NCBI RefSeq assembly: GCF_028765165.1
Contig: NZ_JARADB010000001.1
Location: forward strand, 62,001 to 126,000
Source of the DNA: Paenibacillus sp. MAHUQ-63
Lineage (GTDB): Bacteria > Bacillota > Bacilli > Paenibacillales > NBRC-103111
Direction of reading: 5' to 3'
DNA length: 64,000 nt
Shown here: positions 17,701 to 28,488 of the stretch, piece after piece
How positions within the stretch are numbered: position 1 is the stretch's first letter
How the letters are laid out: each line of letters starts with the position of its first letter
The notes under the pieces: model-generated
What the model was told of the DNA's origin: nothing
The model's input: the letters and a program-made list of their open reading frames with translations, nothing else
Database searches by the model: none
Position numbers and translations under genes: made by a program

Positions 17701-20114
17701 GTACCGTTAGATACGATATAAAGATCCTTATGACCATACGCGCTAAGGTCGCCTGTATCAACCATGTCCTGATATTTGCCGTATTTATCATTAGCAGGAA
17801 CGAGAATTTCAGCTACCTGCGTACCTTTGGATACAATATCGGCGGTGCTGCTCACAGCTGTTCCAACCGGCAGAACGTAGGCTTGAAGCTTGCCGCCTTT
17901 TGCCGACTTGGTTTGCGCTGTAAGGTATAACAAGTGTCTACGAACCACCCCGCCGTTAGCGGAGCCATCCGCAAAGTTCATGTTTTTGTAGGAAAGGTAT
18001 TTTTCCTCGCTCAAGGTGACGGCCTCATTATCACGTCCCGCGTTTCCGGCAGTGTCTCCATTCACGCCGTTGTCATTTCCCTCCGCCTCAAGCGAGGAGA
18101 AAATATCACGCTCACGATCAAGACCGTTGTACGTGGCATAGGTCCCTTGGGACGGTACAATCGTAACGATGCTAGCCGACGGGATGTCGATAACGAATTT
18201 GCCGTTACTCACTGGAATCGTGGCTAACTTCTTTTGATTCTCACTGCCTGAGGTACGGAAGACGGTTACACTCGTCGTACCCGCCGGGAAGTCCTTCATT
18301 GTAAACTCCAAGGGCTGAACGCTGTCATCATTTTTGGCGTTAGAAACCGTGAGTGCAAAATCATTCGTGTTCGGATTCTTGAAGCCGACAACATTAATAT
18401 CTTCAGCGGGCGTTCGTGTTACATCGAAACGTACATCGCCGGGATTCATAAAACGTGAAAAATGACCATAACCGTAAAAACGCTTGAATGCTCGGTATTC
18501 GCCTGTCAACGTGCTAATTCTTCCGGGCTCCTGCTGAGAGTTCGTTGTTACGAAACGTATCAAGTCAGAGCCGTCTGCACCGTTGCTATCCCACATACTC
18601 CACCAAACGAATCCGTTAAAGCCTGGATTGCTAGTGAACATATTGGTCAGCAGGTTGGACCAACGCACGGCATCATTAATGTTCTGATTACCGTACCGCT
18701 GCGTATACGCACCTGCAGATCCGTCCGCGGTGTCCTGATTCATAAACTCTGCCTGCCAGAGCTTATATTTATTCAAGTATTCGGGATACTTGGACCCATC
18801 CTTGGTATAATCTAAAGGATTTTTGGAAAAGTCACCTGTATGGTACAGCTTTGTTTCATCCGTACCGATGCCTACAGTTCCATATAAATGTGTCGTAAAC
18901 ACATCGAGGTATGGATTTTTATCTAAGGCATTATCCGGATCTGTATCTTGGAAGACCAAACCGCCTCTGCTTAAGGACGCACTAAGATTAGTACCATCGA
19001 CGGCAGCAAGTTGAGGTATAAAATCAATAATCTTACCGTCTGGATTCTTAATATCATACAAGGCTCCGCCTGGTTGCATGGACTTTTTCAAAGTAGGTCC
19101 AATATAGCCGTTTATCAGCTCCCGAACATAGTCAGCAGTTCCGCCGGCAAGATCAACTTCATTGAAGGGATTGATATGCGTTATCGGAATTCCCCACTGC
19201 TCCCACATGCCTCGAATATAATTGACGAGATAATCGGCATAGGCCTGGTAGTAAATCTTTACGACTTTGCCATCAATGGTTGCCGTGTCGCCTCGGACGA
19301 TCTTGCTAGGAGAGTTGGTTGAAGAATTGCTCATCCAATAAGGAACCGTCCATGTACAAGCGTAGAACTGCTTGACACCATACTGCATCGCCTGACGCAT
19401 TGTCCATACCTGATCGAAATCGAACAGCTCTTTTCGGGTACGCGGACCGTTCTTCATAACTACAGGCTCTTGATCAGAAGCGCTCAGGAGGTTGGTGGGT
19501 CCTCCATCGTCATTTGCAATCGGCTGATTCCAGGACGGATAATCCCATACGAAGCCCTCAACCGGCACCAACGTACCCGGGGCGTGCTCCGGCTCGTTAG
19601 GCCAAATACTATCTGTATTACCGTCGGCATAACGGTTCTCAGCTTCAATTTTGTATCCGTACTGGCCAGCTGTTCCTCTCATAGGAATAGGATTCCCCTC
19701 AACGTCGAAGCCCGGTTTGTCTGCCAGCAACCCTGTTACAGGATTGAAGCCTGGACTTGCTGCAGTAGCGCCTGAGGCGGTTAAGCCGCCGTTATCCCCA
19801 ATAATCACACGTACAATATCGTGTCCTGTTCCATTTTTCTCGCTAAATGTAAGATTTAGCAAATGTCTCACGGTATCCTGATGCCCAGCAGCAGCAAGCT
19901 GCAGCATATGGATGGAATCCGTGTATGCATAAGCCGCGCCTACACCATCCATCGTTTGATATGTCGAGTACCAATTGGCTGTTACAGGAGCGGCATTCAC
20001 GGCTCCTTGAATTTCCTGAACCTGGATGGAATAGGCCACAGGGGCAATGCTTGAAAGCATCAATGCGCCCATCAACTTAACCGCAAGTGTCTTTCGCCAA
20101 ATAAAACTACTCAT
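14706..20114 (-). CDS. Secreted GH30-like multidomain glycosidase with cohesin, FIVAR and dockerin
   Basis: The 1802-residue secreted protein has a signal peptide at about 1-42. The catalytic domain (about 45-655) is a clan GH-A barrel with side beta domain resembling GH30: probable acid/base E319 in INPFNEVDL, probable nucleophile E456 in KLWQAEFMNQD, and YGYGHFSRFMNPGDVRF at the barrel end. Then come a CBM6/35-like module (about 660-830), a CBM4/9-like module starting NILQNGDFD, a cadherin-like repeat, a lectin-like beta sandwich, an Ig-like segment and an FN3 module (about 1437-1531). The tail holds a cohesin (about 1532-1671), FIVAR (about 1672-1749) and dockerin. The first dockerin repeat has lost its calcium loop (ATIGDLGILAKYYN); the second is intact (DINNSGQIDIADLAYIA). 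The start follows GGAGG by 9 bases. It is transcribed alone. Substrate is unclear; xylan or another plant glycan is likely. Confidence 0.87.
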   Translation of the reverse strand: MSSFIWRKTLAVKLMGALMLSSIAPVAYSIQVQEIQGAVNAAPVTANWYSTYQTMDGVGAAYAYTDSIHMLQLAAAGHQDTVRHLLNLTFSEKNGTGHDIVRVIIGDNGGLTASGATAASPGFNPVTGLLADKPGFDVEGNPIPMRGTAGQYGYKIEAENRYADGNTDSIWPNEPEHAPGTLVPVEGFVWDYPSWNQPIANDDGGPTNLLSASDQEPVVMKNGPRTRKELFDFDQVWTMRQAMQYGVKQFYACTWTVPYWMSNSSTNSPSKIVRGDTATIDGKVVKIYYQAYADYLVNYIRGMWEQWGIPITHINPFNEVDLAGGTADYVRELINGYIGPTLKKSMQPGGALYDIKNPDGKIIDFIPQLAAVDGTNLSASLSRGGLVFQDTDPDNALDKNPYLDVFTTHLYGTVGIGTDETKLYHTGDFSKNPLDYTKDGSKYPEYLNKYKLWQAEFMNQDTADGSAGAYTQRYGNQNINDAVRWSNLLTNMFTSNPGFNGFVWWSMWDSNGADGSDLIRFVTTNSQQEPGRISTLTGEYRAFKRFYGYGHFSRFMNPGDVRFDVTRTPAEDINVVGFKNPNTNDFALTVSNAKNDDSVQPLEFTMKDFPAGTTSVTVFRTSGSENQKKLATIPVSNGKFVIDIPSASIVTIVPSQGTYATYNGLDRERDIFSSLEAEGNDNGVNGDTAGNAGRDNEAVTLSEEKYLSYKNMNFADGSANGGVVRRHLLYLTAQTKSAKGGKLQAYVLPVGTAVSSTADIVSKGTQVAEILVPANDKYGKYQDMVDTGDLSAYGHKDLYIVSNGTVTVDRFLFGANDSDWSAAANNSTVSIPGNILQNGDFDTATASNTNNWSAGRYTKGSFEQTVSGPVLTADTIQSYSGISRYLKNNSTSKVAGSGKVVNRIDAPDQYDGMWQDVTGKLTKGDKYNFKGYFLSMKSRPESYDIAAENPGDVEAALVYYDSAGKQLGMTPINNRDMPEPYSAREAGDAAYWSNGKFIGRILEGGPVGLSSFQPVNVKVADWHETPNQPFTYNEPEGTAKVVLAVYAKDSNILYADQLSLTPEVTSSYSLFINGVQPSNFDANKSDYTYTVSGNSIPVVTASSSDKNEIVSISQAESAQGTAVVRFIKGQNIKTYKIAFSTNDVISFANGLPTGWQVANPADPQTAITYGTAGEVTIATTKADADYPNSRNVLQFPGSASGNWTLTARLTVNKALNDSTIDELSQVGLGINRPSTGEFYRINARKVAPNIKVNYSGKTGTSTYSGNTNQTNLTGTVYDLRIVKEGNIVQGYFSTNGGSSWLAMGNTTTFTPAFFDEAKLELYGTNFSATTDLNVKFSNVSLVKTLAEAGELDPDQQAVEQAAALIGTRLAVPNATGDNEETLKAKAQTILDNDANLSALGVTCTILYENGQYTLIISKGASSVSVNSFAVVGGTEDTTPPTWTQGSVLEESSVTSTGLTLKWPAAEDANGVAGYRIFNGIDETPITVAGNVYSHAITGLTPKTTYTFKVEAGDHAGNWSTNGPSKSVTTAPSTAATATLTGPGSVAPGQSFQVNYGLANVSTDLYAQDITVNFNASQLELQSVQSLKPGFVVIDKHEVAPGKVRILAYSQGEENAVSGSGDLLQLLFKVLASSGTATSTVSLSDVKVSDDSGTVTSVSSGSTYSVVISSVNEVNKTALNNAIQSASATLSNAMEGTLWGQYAVGSKASLQAAVSDAQATAANASATQEQVDQAVLQLNSALQTFHNSIQTQATIGDLGILAKYYNKKSDSSDWNLYKRYDINNSGQIDIADLAYIARLILNN

Positions 20115-20208
20115 GCACGTATTCCTCCTTAACTTTCTTCTTGTTGAGAAATTAAAGCAGTCATTCTCAATCTACATTATTTGAATGGCATAGCTTGAAC
20201 GCAAAGAT

Positions 20209-20223
20209 TGAATACGCTTACAA
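20209..20223 (-). promoter_or_regulatory. cre-like site, full consensus match, upstream of the GH30-like gene
   Basis: The minus-strand sequence TTGTAAGCGTATTCA matches WTGNAANCGNWNNCW at all defined bases. It lies 95 bases upstream of the GH30-like start, a usual place for CcpA repression. Confidence 0.6.
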
Positions 20224-20843
20224 CATATGTGTTTATTCATTCTTTCATAAAACTTTAGTTTGGAGTATGAATCAGAGAACACCTGTCATACTTAGTTGGC
20301 TATGAAGTTGAAGTAGGATCTTGAGGCAACCGTTGATACTCGAGGTAAGATTTGATAGCGGTTACAATCGATAGCACATTTATTTATAAGTAGATCATCG
20401 TTCATCTCCTCTATAAAATGTTCCTTCACTTTATCATTTTATCTTTGAAATTTCTCAAACTAAATGGTTAAAGTATTTGTCGTTTGTACTATTTTCGAAA
20501 GATTAGAATAATTTTTTTGCAGTTCTATTGTTTTTACGAGATAGTAACGTACGTCTTTCGCATAGTAATTTCTTCCCAACCTGGGTCGTGACTTTAAATT
20601 ATACAGCCCAAATACAAACAACAAGGCCATTGAAGTCGTACTTGTTGATCCTCACCTTGTTTAAAATAATGGCTATGTTAATCTTTGATTTTGCTTTTTG
20701 AATCAAACAAACCACCTTCTCGAAAGGAGGGTGGTTTGCTGTGTTAACGTTCTCCGTTAATTCTTTTTCTCTGAGGGAGGTTAATACCTTTTGAAGACTA
20801 TAAATCGTCAATAAGAGTTCGCAGTTTTGACATCAATATCTGA

Positions 20844-20871
20844 TTGCTGTACGACAAAACCCGCTTATAAT
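20844..20871 (+). promoter_or_regulatory. Candidate sigma-A promoter for the DUF420 gene
   Basis: A -35-like TTGCTG (20844-20849) and a perfect -10 TATAAT (20866-20871) are 16 bases apart, 42 bases upstream of the ATG at 20914. Confidence 0.55.
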
Positions 20872-20913
20872 GAAGCCATTACCATGTGGTAGGAAAGGAG
20901 ATCTTCGGTTTAA

Positions 20914-21471
20914 ATGAGCGAAAACCACCATGCACCGCGGCAAGCTAGCAACAAAAATTATACGGCTGCCATCGTCACCATCTCATTAGTCGCTAATATC
21001 GTTATTTTACTCTTGTTCTTCTCACCGATTGGCTACAAGGGAGAGATCGATTTCGATCTTACCATCTTTCCAAGAATCAATGGGGTGTTGAACAGCTTCA
21101 CCTTCATCTTCCTGCTAGCCGCGTTGATAGGGATCCTACGGAAGAACGTAAAGCTTCACAAAGGGTTCATTCTCGCCGCCTTCTCTTCTACACTGTTGTT
21201 CCTTGTCTCCTACTTAACGTTCCATTACATGTCTTCGGAGACGGCGAGGTTCGGTGGTGAAGGCATTATCCGGCCGATTTATTTCTTCACTCTGATCTCT
21301 CACAGCATTCTGGCGGCCATCATCGTGCCGCTCGCCTTGTTCACTCTCGTGTGGGGATGGACTAACCAGTTGCATAAACATCGTAGAATTGCCCGTTGGA
21401 CGATGCCGATTTGGCTATATGTCAGCTTAACCGGGGTTGTCGTGTTCCTAATGATGGAACCGTATTATTGA
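20914..21471 (+). CDS. DUF420 family membrane protein
   Basis: A 185-residue integral membrane protein with about five hydrophobic helices. Features include GVLNSFTFIFLLAALIGIL, a His in KNVKLHKGFILAAF, FLVSYLTFHY and the C-terminal HRRIARWTMPIWLYVSLTGV. These match the DUF420 (YozB-like) family, which is related to cytochrome oxidase assembly or accessory membrane proteins; its precise role is not established. AAAGGAG lies 13 bases upstream of the ATG, rather far. It stands alone on the plus strand, facing the YtxJ gene tail to tail. It has no obvious link with sugar metabolism. Confidence 0.87.
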   Translation: MSENHHAPRQASNKNYTAAIVTISLVANIVILLLFFSPIGYKGEIDFDLTIFPRINGVLNSFTFIFLLAALIGILRKNVKLHKGFILAAFSSTLLFLVSYLTFHYMSSETARFGGEGIIRPIYFFTLISHSILAAIIVPLALFTLVWGWTNQLHKHRRIARWTMPIWLYVSLTGVVVFLMMEPYY

Positions 21472-21552
21472 AGCTAATGCGACGATAGTCGATTTGAGGA
21501 GCAATCCTTAATGTTGACAGTTGTCATGACACTCACACTCACTTACAAAAAT

Positions 21553-21921
21553 TTAATATTGCCGAACTTTTCCGTAGTTCAGTACCGCCGTCATATGCTC
21601 GATCGTGATCGCCCAATGCGAGGCGGTCCAGTACTTCTCTTTATTTGTAACGTAGATGATTTGCGGTGATTGGTGATTGACGCCAAGATCTTCGGCGATT
21701 TGGTTCGAAACAGGACGAGCTTCGATTACCTTTACGAGTACGTAATCGACATCACGATTTGGATTGTCTTGCAAATAATCATTATATTCTTTCAGCGCAT
21801 TGGCACTAACCGGGCAAATCGTGCTATGCTTCAGCACCACTTGTCCGCGTTCGCCAGAATGCTCCAACACCGATTTCCATTCTTCGATTGTTGTGATTTC
21901 TCTCGCATTCATCTTAATCAT
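21553..21921 (-). CDS. ytxJ: Bacillithiol-linked monothiol redox protein YtxJ
   Basis: A 122-residue thioredoxin-fold protein with a single active-site Cys in the motif STICPVSANALKEY, as in YtxJ (BrxC) bacilliredoxins, which reduce bacillithiol mixed disulfides in the cytoplasm. The cis-Pro region is visible as HQSPQIIYV. Start is at 21921 or at the ATG three codons inside; GAGGAG lies just upstream. It follows a broken thioredoxin reductase gene by 12 bases, suggesting a former redox operon. Confidence 0.88.
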   Translation of the reverse strand: MIKMNAREITTIEEWKSVLEHSGERGQVVLKHSTICPVSANALKEYNDYLQDNPNRDVDYVLVKVIEARPVSNQIAEDLGVNHQSPQIIYVTNKEKYWTASHWAITIEHMTAVLNYGKVRQY

Positions 21922-21933
21922 TCTCTCCTCTCA

Positions 21934-23587
<1,654 letters not shown>

Positions 23588-23627
23588 TTTTGAGCTCCCC
23601 TCCAAAGTTTATTGATGTCATCTTACT

Positions 23628-23671
23628 TGAAATCAATTATTTATTCCAACGCATTTTATGTTATGATTTCA
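23628..23671. promoter_or_regulatory. Inverted repeat in the MFS/LysR divergent promoter
   Basis: TGAAATCA (23628-23635) and TGATTTCA (23664-23671) are perfect inverted copies in the 113-base divergent promoter. This is a candidate LysR binding site for both genes. Confidence 0.35.
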
Positions 23672-23700
23672 TTGACTTGAAGGAATGAATGAGGTGTGGA

Positions 23701-24588
23701 ATGGAACTTCTTCAACTGCAATATTTTCTAGCGGTAGCTCGATTGGAACATGTGACTGAAGCTGCACGTAGTCTGCACGTTACTCAATCGTCGCTAAGCA
23801 AAACGATTCAACGCCTAGAGGAGGATCTAGGGGTCCCTCTATTCGATCGAATAGGGAGGAGACTGAGACTCAATGAGTTCGGAAGCAAATTTCTTCGCCG
23901 TGCGGAAAGGGCTTTGTTTGAATTGGAACAAGGGAGGCAGGAGATTATCGATTTGTCCAGACCGGAACATGACACAATCGAATTGGCGGTGACCAACGCA
24001 AGCACGCTGCCTAATATCCTTCGAGAGTTTCGGAAAAAGCATCCCCAGATCCAATTTCATGTGCAAATGCTGACCACGCAGGAAATGATTACGCTCCTTC
24101 ATCGAGGAGAGGTCGATTTCTGCTTGTCCTCGCCTCCAATACAAGGGGATGACATTGAATGTCAAATCGTGTTCATCGACCCCATCCTTGTAGCTGTTCC
24201 AATGGGGCATCGGCTGGCAGACCGAAGCAGCGTATCCTTGAATGAACTTAAGGATGAATGGTTTGTCGGTGTAAAGAAAGGCTACCTTACTCGCGATTTA
24301 GTAGACTCCGTATGTAAAGAGGCCGGTTTTGCACCTAAATATGTGTATGAGGGAAATGAGCCTGCCAGGTTAAGCGCGCTTGTAGAAGCCGGAATAGGCA
24401 TTGCCTTCATACCAAGTACAGCAAGGAATTCGCGGGAGCATATCCAGTATCTCCAAGTAGAGGACCATGAATTGGTAAGGGAGATTGCTTTATTACGGCA
24501 CAGGAGCCGATATATTTCGCGGGCTGCTCTGGAATTCCGTGATGTAGTTGTAGAATATTTCGGGTCGTTATCCAAACAGACAGTTTAA
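23701..24588 (+). CDS. LysR-family transcriptional regulator
   Basis: The N-terminal winged helix is canonical (MELLQLQYFLAVARLEHVTE, TQSSLSKTIQRLEEDLGVPLF split across two helices), followed by a LysR substrate-binding domain. The ATG at 23701 matches the usual family start; an ATG at 23689 adds four residues. It is divergent from the MFS transporter, which it probably regulates in response to an unknown effector. Confidence 0.92.
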   Translation: MELLQLQYFLAVARLEHVTEAARSLHVTQSSLSKTIQRLEEDLGVPLFDRIGRRLRLNEFGSKFLRRAERALFELEQGRQEIIDLSRPEHDTIELAVTNASTLPNILREFRKKHPQIQFHVQMLTTQEMITLLHRGEVDFCLSSPPIQGDDIECQIVFIDPILVAVPMGHRLADRSSVSLNELKDEWFVGVKKGYLTRDLVDSVCKEAGFAPKYVYEGNEPARLSALVEAGIGIAFIPSTARNSREHIQYLQVEDHELVREIALLRHRSRYISRAALEFRDVVVEYFGSLSKQTV

Positions 24589-24632
24589 TCATGCTTTTCA
24601 TTTGGGAAGCGTACATGGATAGACCTGGCGGT

Positions 24633-24930
24633 ATGCGAGGCAGGAACAAAGCTCTTGAGCTCCAAGCACTCGCTAGACTTCGTTGGAGACGCTACATGCT
24701 CTTTGGAAGACAAATGGGAGCTGCGGCACCTCATCGAAGAATTCGAACGAATCTGCCACATCATTGATGAAGCGGACGAGATGATTAAAAAGCTTTTGCC
24801 CGAAATCCCCTGTTCTGATCTCGTTCGATCCGTCGGTGTTTCTGTTCCTGCAACGGCTGCTCTTTTGCATGTGGAGGTGACTTACGTAAACTTTCTCATG
24901 GGAATCCGTTATTGCGGAAGGTTGGGTTGA
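24633..24930 (+). pseudogene. IS110-family transposase remnant
   Basis: Two frames together resemble the middle of IS110/IS1111 transposases. An NKALELQALA stretch gives way to DFVGDATCSLEDKWELRHLI, then a heptad-like helix and LLPEIPCSDLVRSVGVSVPA, TAALL, where the family has its GVGPxTAA helix-hairpin-helix. There is no intact reading frame, no DEDD catalytic N-terminal part and no visible end repeats. A following plus-strand frame (24893-25092) has protein-like composition (WVELSENALLIIRYRQIFAG) but is unidentified. Confidence 0.45.
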
Positions 24931-25073
24931 ACTTAGCGAAAATGCGTTGCTTATCATCCGCTACCGCCAAATCTTCGCCGGTGTTATCGATCTTTTTGAC
25001 ATAATTAAAAACGGCCGCCAGGATGAAATACCCACGACAGCCACTTTGTATTCAATGTTCCGCGTTAATAGGA

Positions 25074-26807
25074 CTATATTGGCACTTGTGTGACTTCTAC
25101 ACCGTTGACCAGAACAACGGTTTGCGCTCCGCCCGGCCATTGATTGTCGGAAATCGTAACGTTCTTACACGCCTTAAGCTGTATGGGATACTTCATGAAA
25201 TGATGCGGCGGATAAGATTCGCTTTTTTCAATCACATTATTTACGAATTTGATCCCGTCGACAGAATGCCCATTCACGATACCGACATCGAATGTAACAA
25301 ACCGATTATTCTCAATCGTAATATTGCGATGGTAACATTCCTCGAACGCCTCAGGCCGCTCAATCTCGGGATCGATATCGATCAAGGCACTTCCCCAATC
25401 CGGACAGCAATAATTGCAATCCGTAAACTCGTTGTTGCGAATCATAACCTGCCTAACCGCTCCGGACTCGAACCAGTAATTGGCGTCGCCGGAAATTTTA
25501 ATGCCGGCTCCCGGTGTGCTGATCTTGTTATGCTCAAGAAGCACGTTTCCCGAAGTAGTGATCAAAAATCCACGGGCACGGTTAGCCCTGACCGTACAGT
25601 GCATGACCGTTAAATCTGGATACCACAAGGTATTGCCGGCTGCATCAAGCAATTGCACATCCTCAGGCAGTTGCTGATCAAAAGTAAGCACCACATAATC
25701 TTTATTCAAAACGTTCACGTCTTTAACCGTTGAAGCTGCGTATGCCAACAGCGAGTCGCGCCGCACGAATTCAACTTGATCGCCGGGTTCGGCAATCTTG
25801 ATCCCCTTGGCCATGCCGTGAGCGAGTTCAACCATAAGCCTGTCATCACCGAGCTTTTCGATTATTCTGGCATAAATGCCGTGCACATTGCATGGGTCGT
25901 CCAGTTGATTCTCAAAGAGACAATGCTCGATTTCCACTTGGCCACGGCAATAAACAAAGTGAGTGGCATCCGCTGTGGCTGTTACCATACGGTCAGATCC
26001 TGGTCTAAGCATGACGTTGAACTTATACAAACGTATATTCGTACACCATTGCGCAATAAGTCCCATGCCCGGGGCATGATGGACGTTAACCGATTCCAAG
26101 TTCATGTTTTCCCCGCCGTTGATGAAAAAAGCCGGATTCTCTCTTCTTCCGAAACGCATAACCAAGATATTGCCAGCTTGCGGCGGTTTTATGTTATCTC
26201 CAGAATATGTAATTGTTCCTGGACTCGACTCTTCAATTCGCACCTTGCGATAGCTCCCCCAACTTAATCTGTCGCCGCTTTGATAGGCAGGTGCTTTCGT
26301 CTTCATGTCGAATTCGTTCAGTCCCCATACTTTTTCAGGCTTTCCGCCAAATTCAAACCAAACCGCGTTGTTCTCGACCCGATAGACACTCCCTTCCGGC
26401 AGCTGGATGTCGAACGAATCGGAATGGGTGCGGGAGACCGTTCCTTGGGTGAACATCGGCTCCTCCCAATCGATCACGAGGTTCTGAATGGTCACATGAC
26501 GGCAGTTATCGATAACGAATGGGATCACCGGACCATGGAAAATAAACTCCGACCCTTGTCCGTCAATTGTAAACCCGCTTCGGTCAGTCAAATGGAATAC
26601 AATTCGGCGCAGTCCTTCCTGATCGTGATTAGAGATGAAAAGCTGCCTCTCTACTGTTTTGTCAGGCCAAAAATGATAACTCCCCGTCGGAAAAACAAGC
26701 GTTGAGGCTCCCGATTCCTTACAGTACTCCAGTGCATTCCTGACAGCCCATGTATTATCGAAGCCTTGCTCCGGCTTTGCGCCAAACTTCTCTACATTTA
26801 AGATCAT
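25074..26807 (-). CDS. Cytoplasmic GH110-like alpha-1,3-galactosidase
   Basis: The 577-residue right-handed beta-helix protein resembles GH110 exo-alpha-1,3-galactosidases, inverting enzymes that remove terminal alpha-1,3-galactose. Supporting stretches are MLRPGSDRMVTATADATHF, ENQLDDPCNVHGIYAR and FLITTSGNVLLEHNKI, with many parallel beta-helix turns. The ATG at 26807 is chosen because AGGAGG lies 7 bases upstream; the longer frame at 26843 overlaps the regulator gene. No signal peptide is present, so it should act inside the cell on imported oligosaccharides, unlike the secreted enzymes of the window. It is the last gene of a six-gene operon with an importer and two-component system. Confidence 0.82.
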   Translation of the reverse strand: MILNVEKFGAKPEQGFDNTWAVRNALEYCKESGASTLVFPTGSYHFWPDKTVERQLFISNHDQEGLRRIVFHLTDRSGFTIDGQGSEFIFHGPVIPFVIDNCRHVTIQNLVIDWEEPMFTQGTVSRTHSDSFDIQLPEGSVYRVENNAVWFEFGGKPEKVWGLNEFDMKTKAPAYQSGDRLSWGSYRKVRIEESSPGTITYSGDNIKPPQAGNILVMRFGRRENPAFFINGGENMNLESVNVHHAPGMGLIAQWCTNIRLYKFNVMLRPGSDRMVTATADATHFVYCRGQVEIEHCLFENQLDDPCNVHGIYARIIEKLGDDRLMVELAHGMAKGIKIAEPGDQVEFVRRDSLLAYAASTVKDVNVLNKDYVVLTFDQQLPEDVQLLDAAGNTLWYPDLTVMHCTVRANRARGFLITTSGNVLLEHNKISTPGAGIKISGDANYWFESGAVRQVMIRNNEFTDCNYCCPDWGSALIDIDPEIERPEAFEECYHRNITIENNRFVTFDVGIVNGHSVDGIKFVNNVIEKSESYPPHHFMKYPIQLKACKNVTISDNQWPGGAQTVVLVNGVEVTQVPI

Positions 26808-26832
26808 GTATTTTCCTCCTGCCTTCTCGCAT

Positions 26833-28488
26833 TTATTTCCCATTCCGATACTCTTGCGGCGTTACATCGTTGTACTTTTTGAAAAATCTCATAAAGGCAA
26901 GCCCGGATAGATAACCCACCGCTTTCGCAATATCCTGAATTTTCATCCCTGTTTCCCTTAACATTTTTTTTGCTTGTTCGTTACGGACCGAAGCAATGTA
27001 CTCGGATATGCTGATCCCCGTGACGCTTTTATACAAGCGGGACAAATAAGAGGCATTCAAATGGACCTGTTCCGCAAGGCACGTCAATGAAATATTGCAG
27101 GCTATATTCGCATGAACATATTCGCGCACCTTATCGACAATGATATGCGTACTCTTATCCATATCATTTCTTTGACAGACGAACATGCATATTGCCAATC
27201 GCCTGAAATATTCAATCAATTCCATCCATGAAATGATTTCACTTGAATCAAACAGCTTACCGACCGGCACCTGCTCGACCACTTTCCGCGTAAGACCATG
27301 CCTGTTCATATAAGACATGAAAATCGATGCAAGGGAATGATAGATTTCCATTTTCAGATAATCATTGCATTCGTCGCTCGCAAGAGTGCTCAGCACTTCC
27401 TCGAGTACGATTGTGAATTGCTCTTCTCCGCCATTTTCGAGATGGTAGCCCAGGAGTTGAAATTTCCTTTGTAAGGAGAAACCGATTACTTTACTAGGAA
27501 TCGCCGTCAACATACTGGATGTTGTTAAACGGCTTCCTTCAACCAAGAGCACTTCGCTCTGCAAACCGATTTCTTGTGCCAAAAACGATAGCAACCGGTC
27601 GAACTTCTCGGAAATACCGCTCCACTCCCCCGGCTGCTCGCTTAATACAAAAGAGACGGGTAAACGGAGCAGATCCCGGGACGCGTTCTGGATGGTTTCA
27701 AGCGTTCCTTTGATGAAATAGAACGTACGCTGCCAAACTTCGTTTTCTGGAAGTGACGCTTCAAGTTTATTAGGTTGAATGAACCATATCATTTTGGAGG
27801 GTTCGTAGACAACCGAGAAAAATGTCGCGCCATCGCCAAAACATTCTTCCATGATGTTCTGTAAGGCGAAAATGAGCAACTCTTGCTCCAGCCTCATCGA
27901 GACATTACGCCAGCTGTCGACTCGTGCAATCAGCAGAAATACAGGAATGCCGCTTTTCAGAGGAATACCTATTTCTGTAAAATCATGCTCGATACGAAAC
28001 GGATCTTTCGATTTTCCATGCAGCAATGCCAGTATATATTCCTTCTGCAGCGTCGGGATAGCCAGCTTCATATGTATTTCCGCCTTCTCGACGAGCTTCT
28101 TTGATGTGAATTCTTCCTCTATGGTTTGAATAGCCCTCGAAATGACTTGTATAATTTTCGTCTGCTCTTCGGTTTTCAAAATATAGTCAAATGCACCGAG
28201 ACTTAACGCGCTTTGGACATAATCAAAATCGTTGTAGCTGGTCAAAAAGATAACTTTGCAGTTCGGCCACTGCGCTTTGATTTCTTGGAGTAAAGCAATG
28301 CCCTCCATATGCGGCATCTTGATATCAGACAAGACGACGTCGATTTTATTCTTCATTAATATTTCGAGAGCTTCTATTCCTGAATACGCTTTATAAACTT
28401 CTATATCAAGCGATTCTTCCTCCAGAAGCGATTCCGTTAAACCGTCGACGATAATCGGAACGTCATCTACTACCAATAATCGATGCAT
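26833..28488 (-). CDS. Response regulator, YesN/AraC type
   Basis: A receiver domain with phospho-acceptor D55 (VVLSDIKMP, counted from the second ATG at 28488), a central region of about 280 residues, and a C-terminal AraC DNA-binding domain (NISLTCLAEQVHLNASYLSR and IQDIAKAVGYLSGLAFMRFF). It overlaps the kinase gene stop, so the two are translationally coupled. It is likely to autoregulate its operon (33869-25074), which encodes importer, kinase, regulator and GH110 enzyme. Confidence 0.92.
   Translation of the reverse strand: MHRLLVVDDVPIIVDGLTESLLEEESLDIEVYKAYSGIEALEILMKNKIDVVLSDIKMPHMEGIALLQEIKAQWPNCKVIFLTSYNDFDYVQSALSLGAFDYILKTEEQTKIIQVISRAIQTIEEEFTSKKLVEKAEIHMKLAIPTLQKEYILALLHGKSKDPFRIEHDFTEIGIPLKSGIPVFLLIARVDSWRNVSMRLEQELLIFALQNIMEECFGDGATFFSVVYEPSKMIWFIQPNKLEASLPENEVWQRTFYFIKGTLETIQNASRDLLRLPVSFVLSEQPGEWSGISEKFDRLLSFLAQEIGLQSEVLLVEGSRLTTSSMLTAIPSKVIGFSLQRKFQLLGYHLENGGEEQFTIVLEEVLSTLASDECNDYLKMEIYHSLASIFMSYMNRHGLTRKVVEQVPVGKLFDSSEIISWMELIEYFRRLAICMFVCQRNDMDKSTHIIVDKVREYVHANIACNISLTCLAEQVHLNASYLSRLYKSVTGISISEYIASVRNEQAKKMLRETGMKIQDIAKAVGYLSGLAFMRFFKKYNDVTPQEYRNGK

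Larger units (their letters stand above)
20115..20913. other. Long non-coding stretch with cre-like site and possible small decayed frames
   Basis: About 800 bases hold no convincing gene. There is a cre-like site at 20209-20223. A 9-bp inverted repeat lies at 20708-20716 and 20730-20738. A minus-strand stretch at 20302-20405 has a GAGGAG site but needs a frameshift to read through (ending YLEYQRLPQDPTSTS). A 70-codon minus-strand frame at 20599-20811 resembles nothing I know. The right end carries the promoter of the next gene. Confidence 0.5.

Noticed and set aside
20599-20811. Minus-strand 70-codon frame in the long intergenic region
   Set aside because: No ribosome site of note, no recognisable motif, and part of it is the inverted repeat at 20708-20738. 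Kept only as a note on the region.
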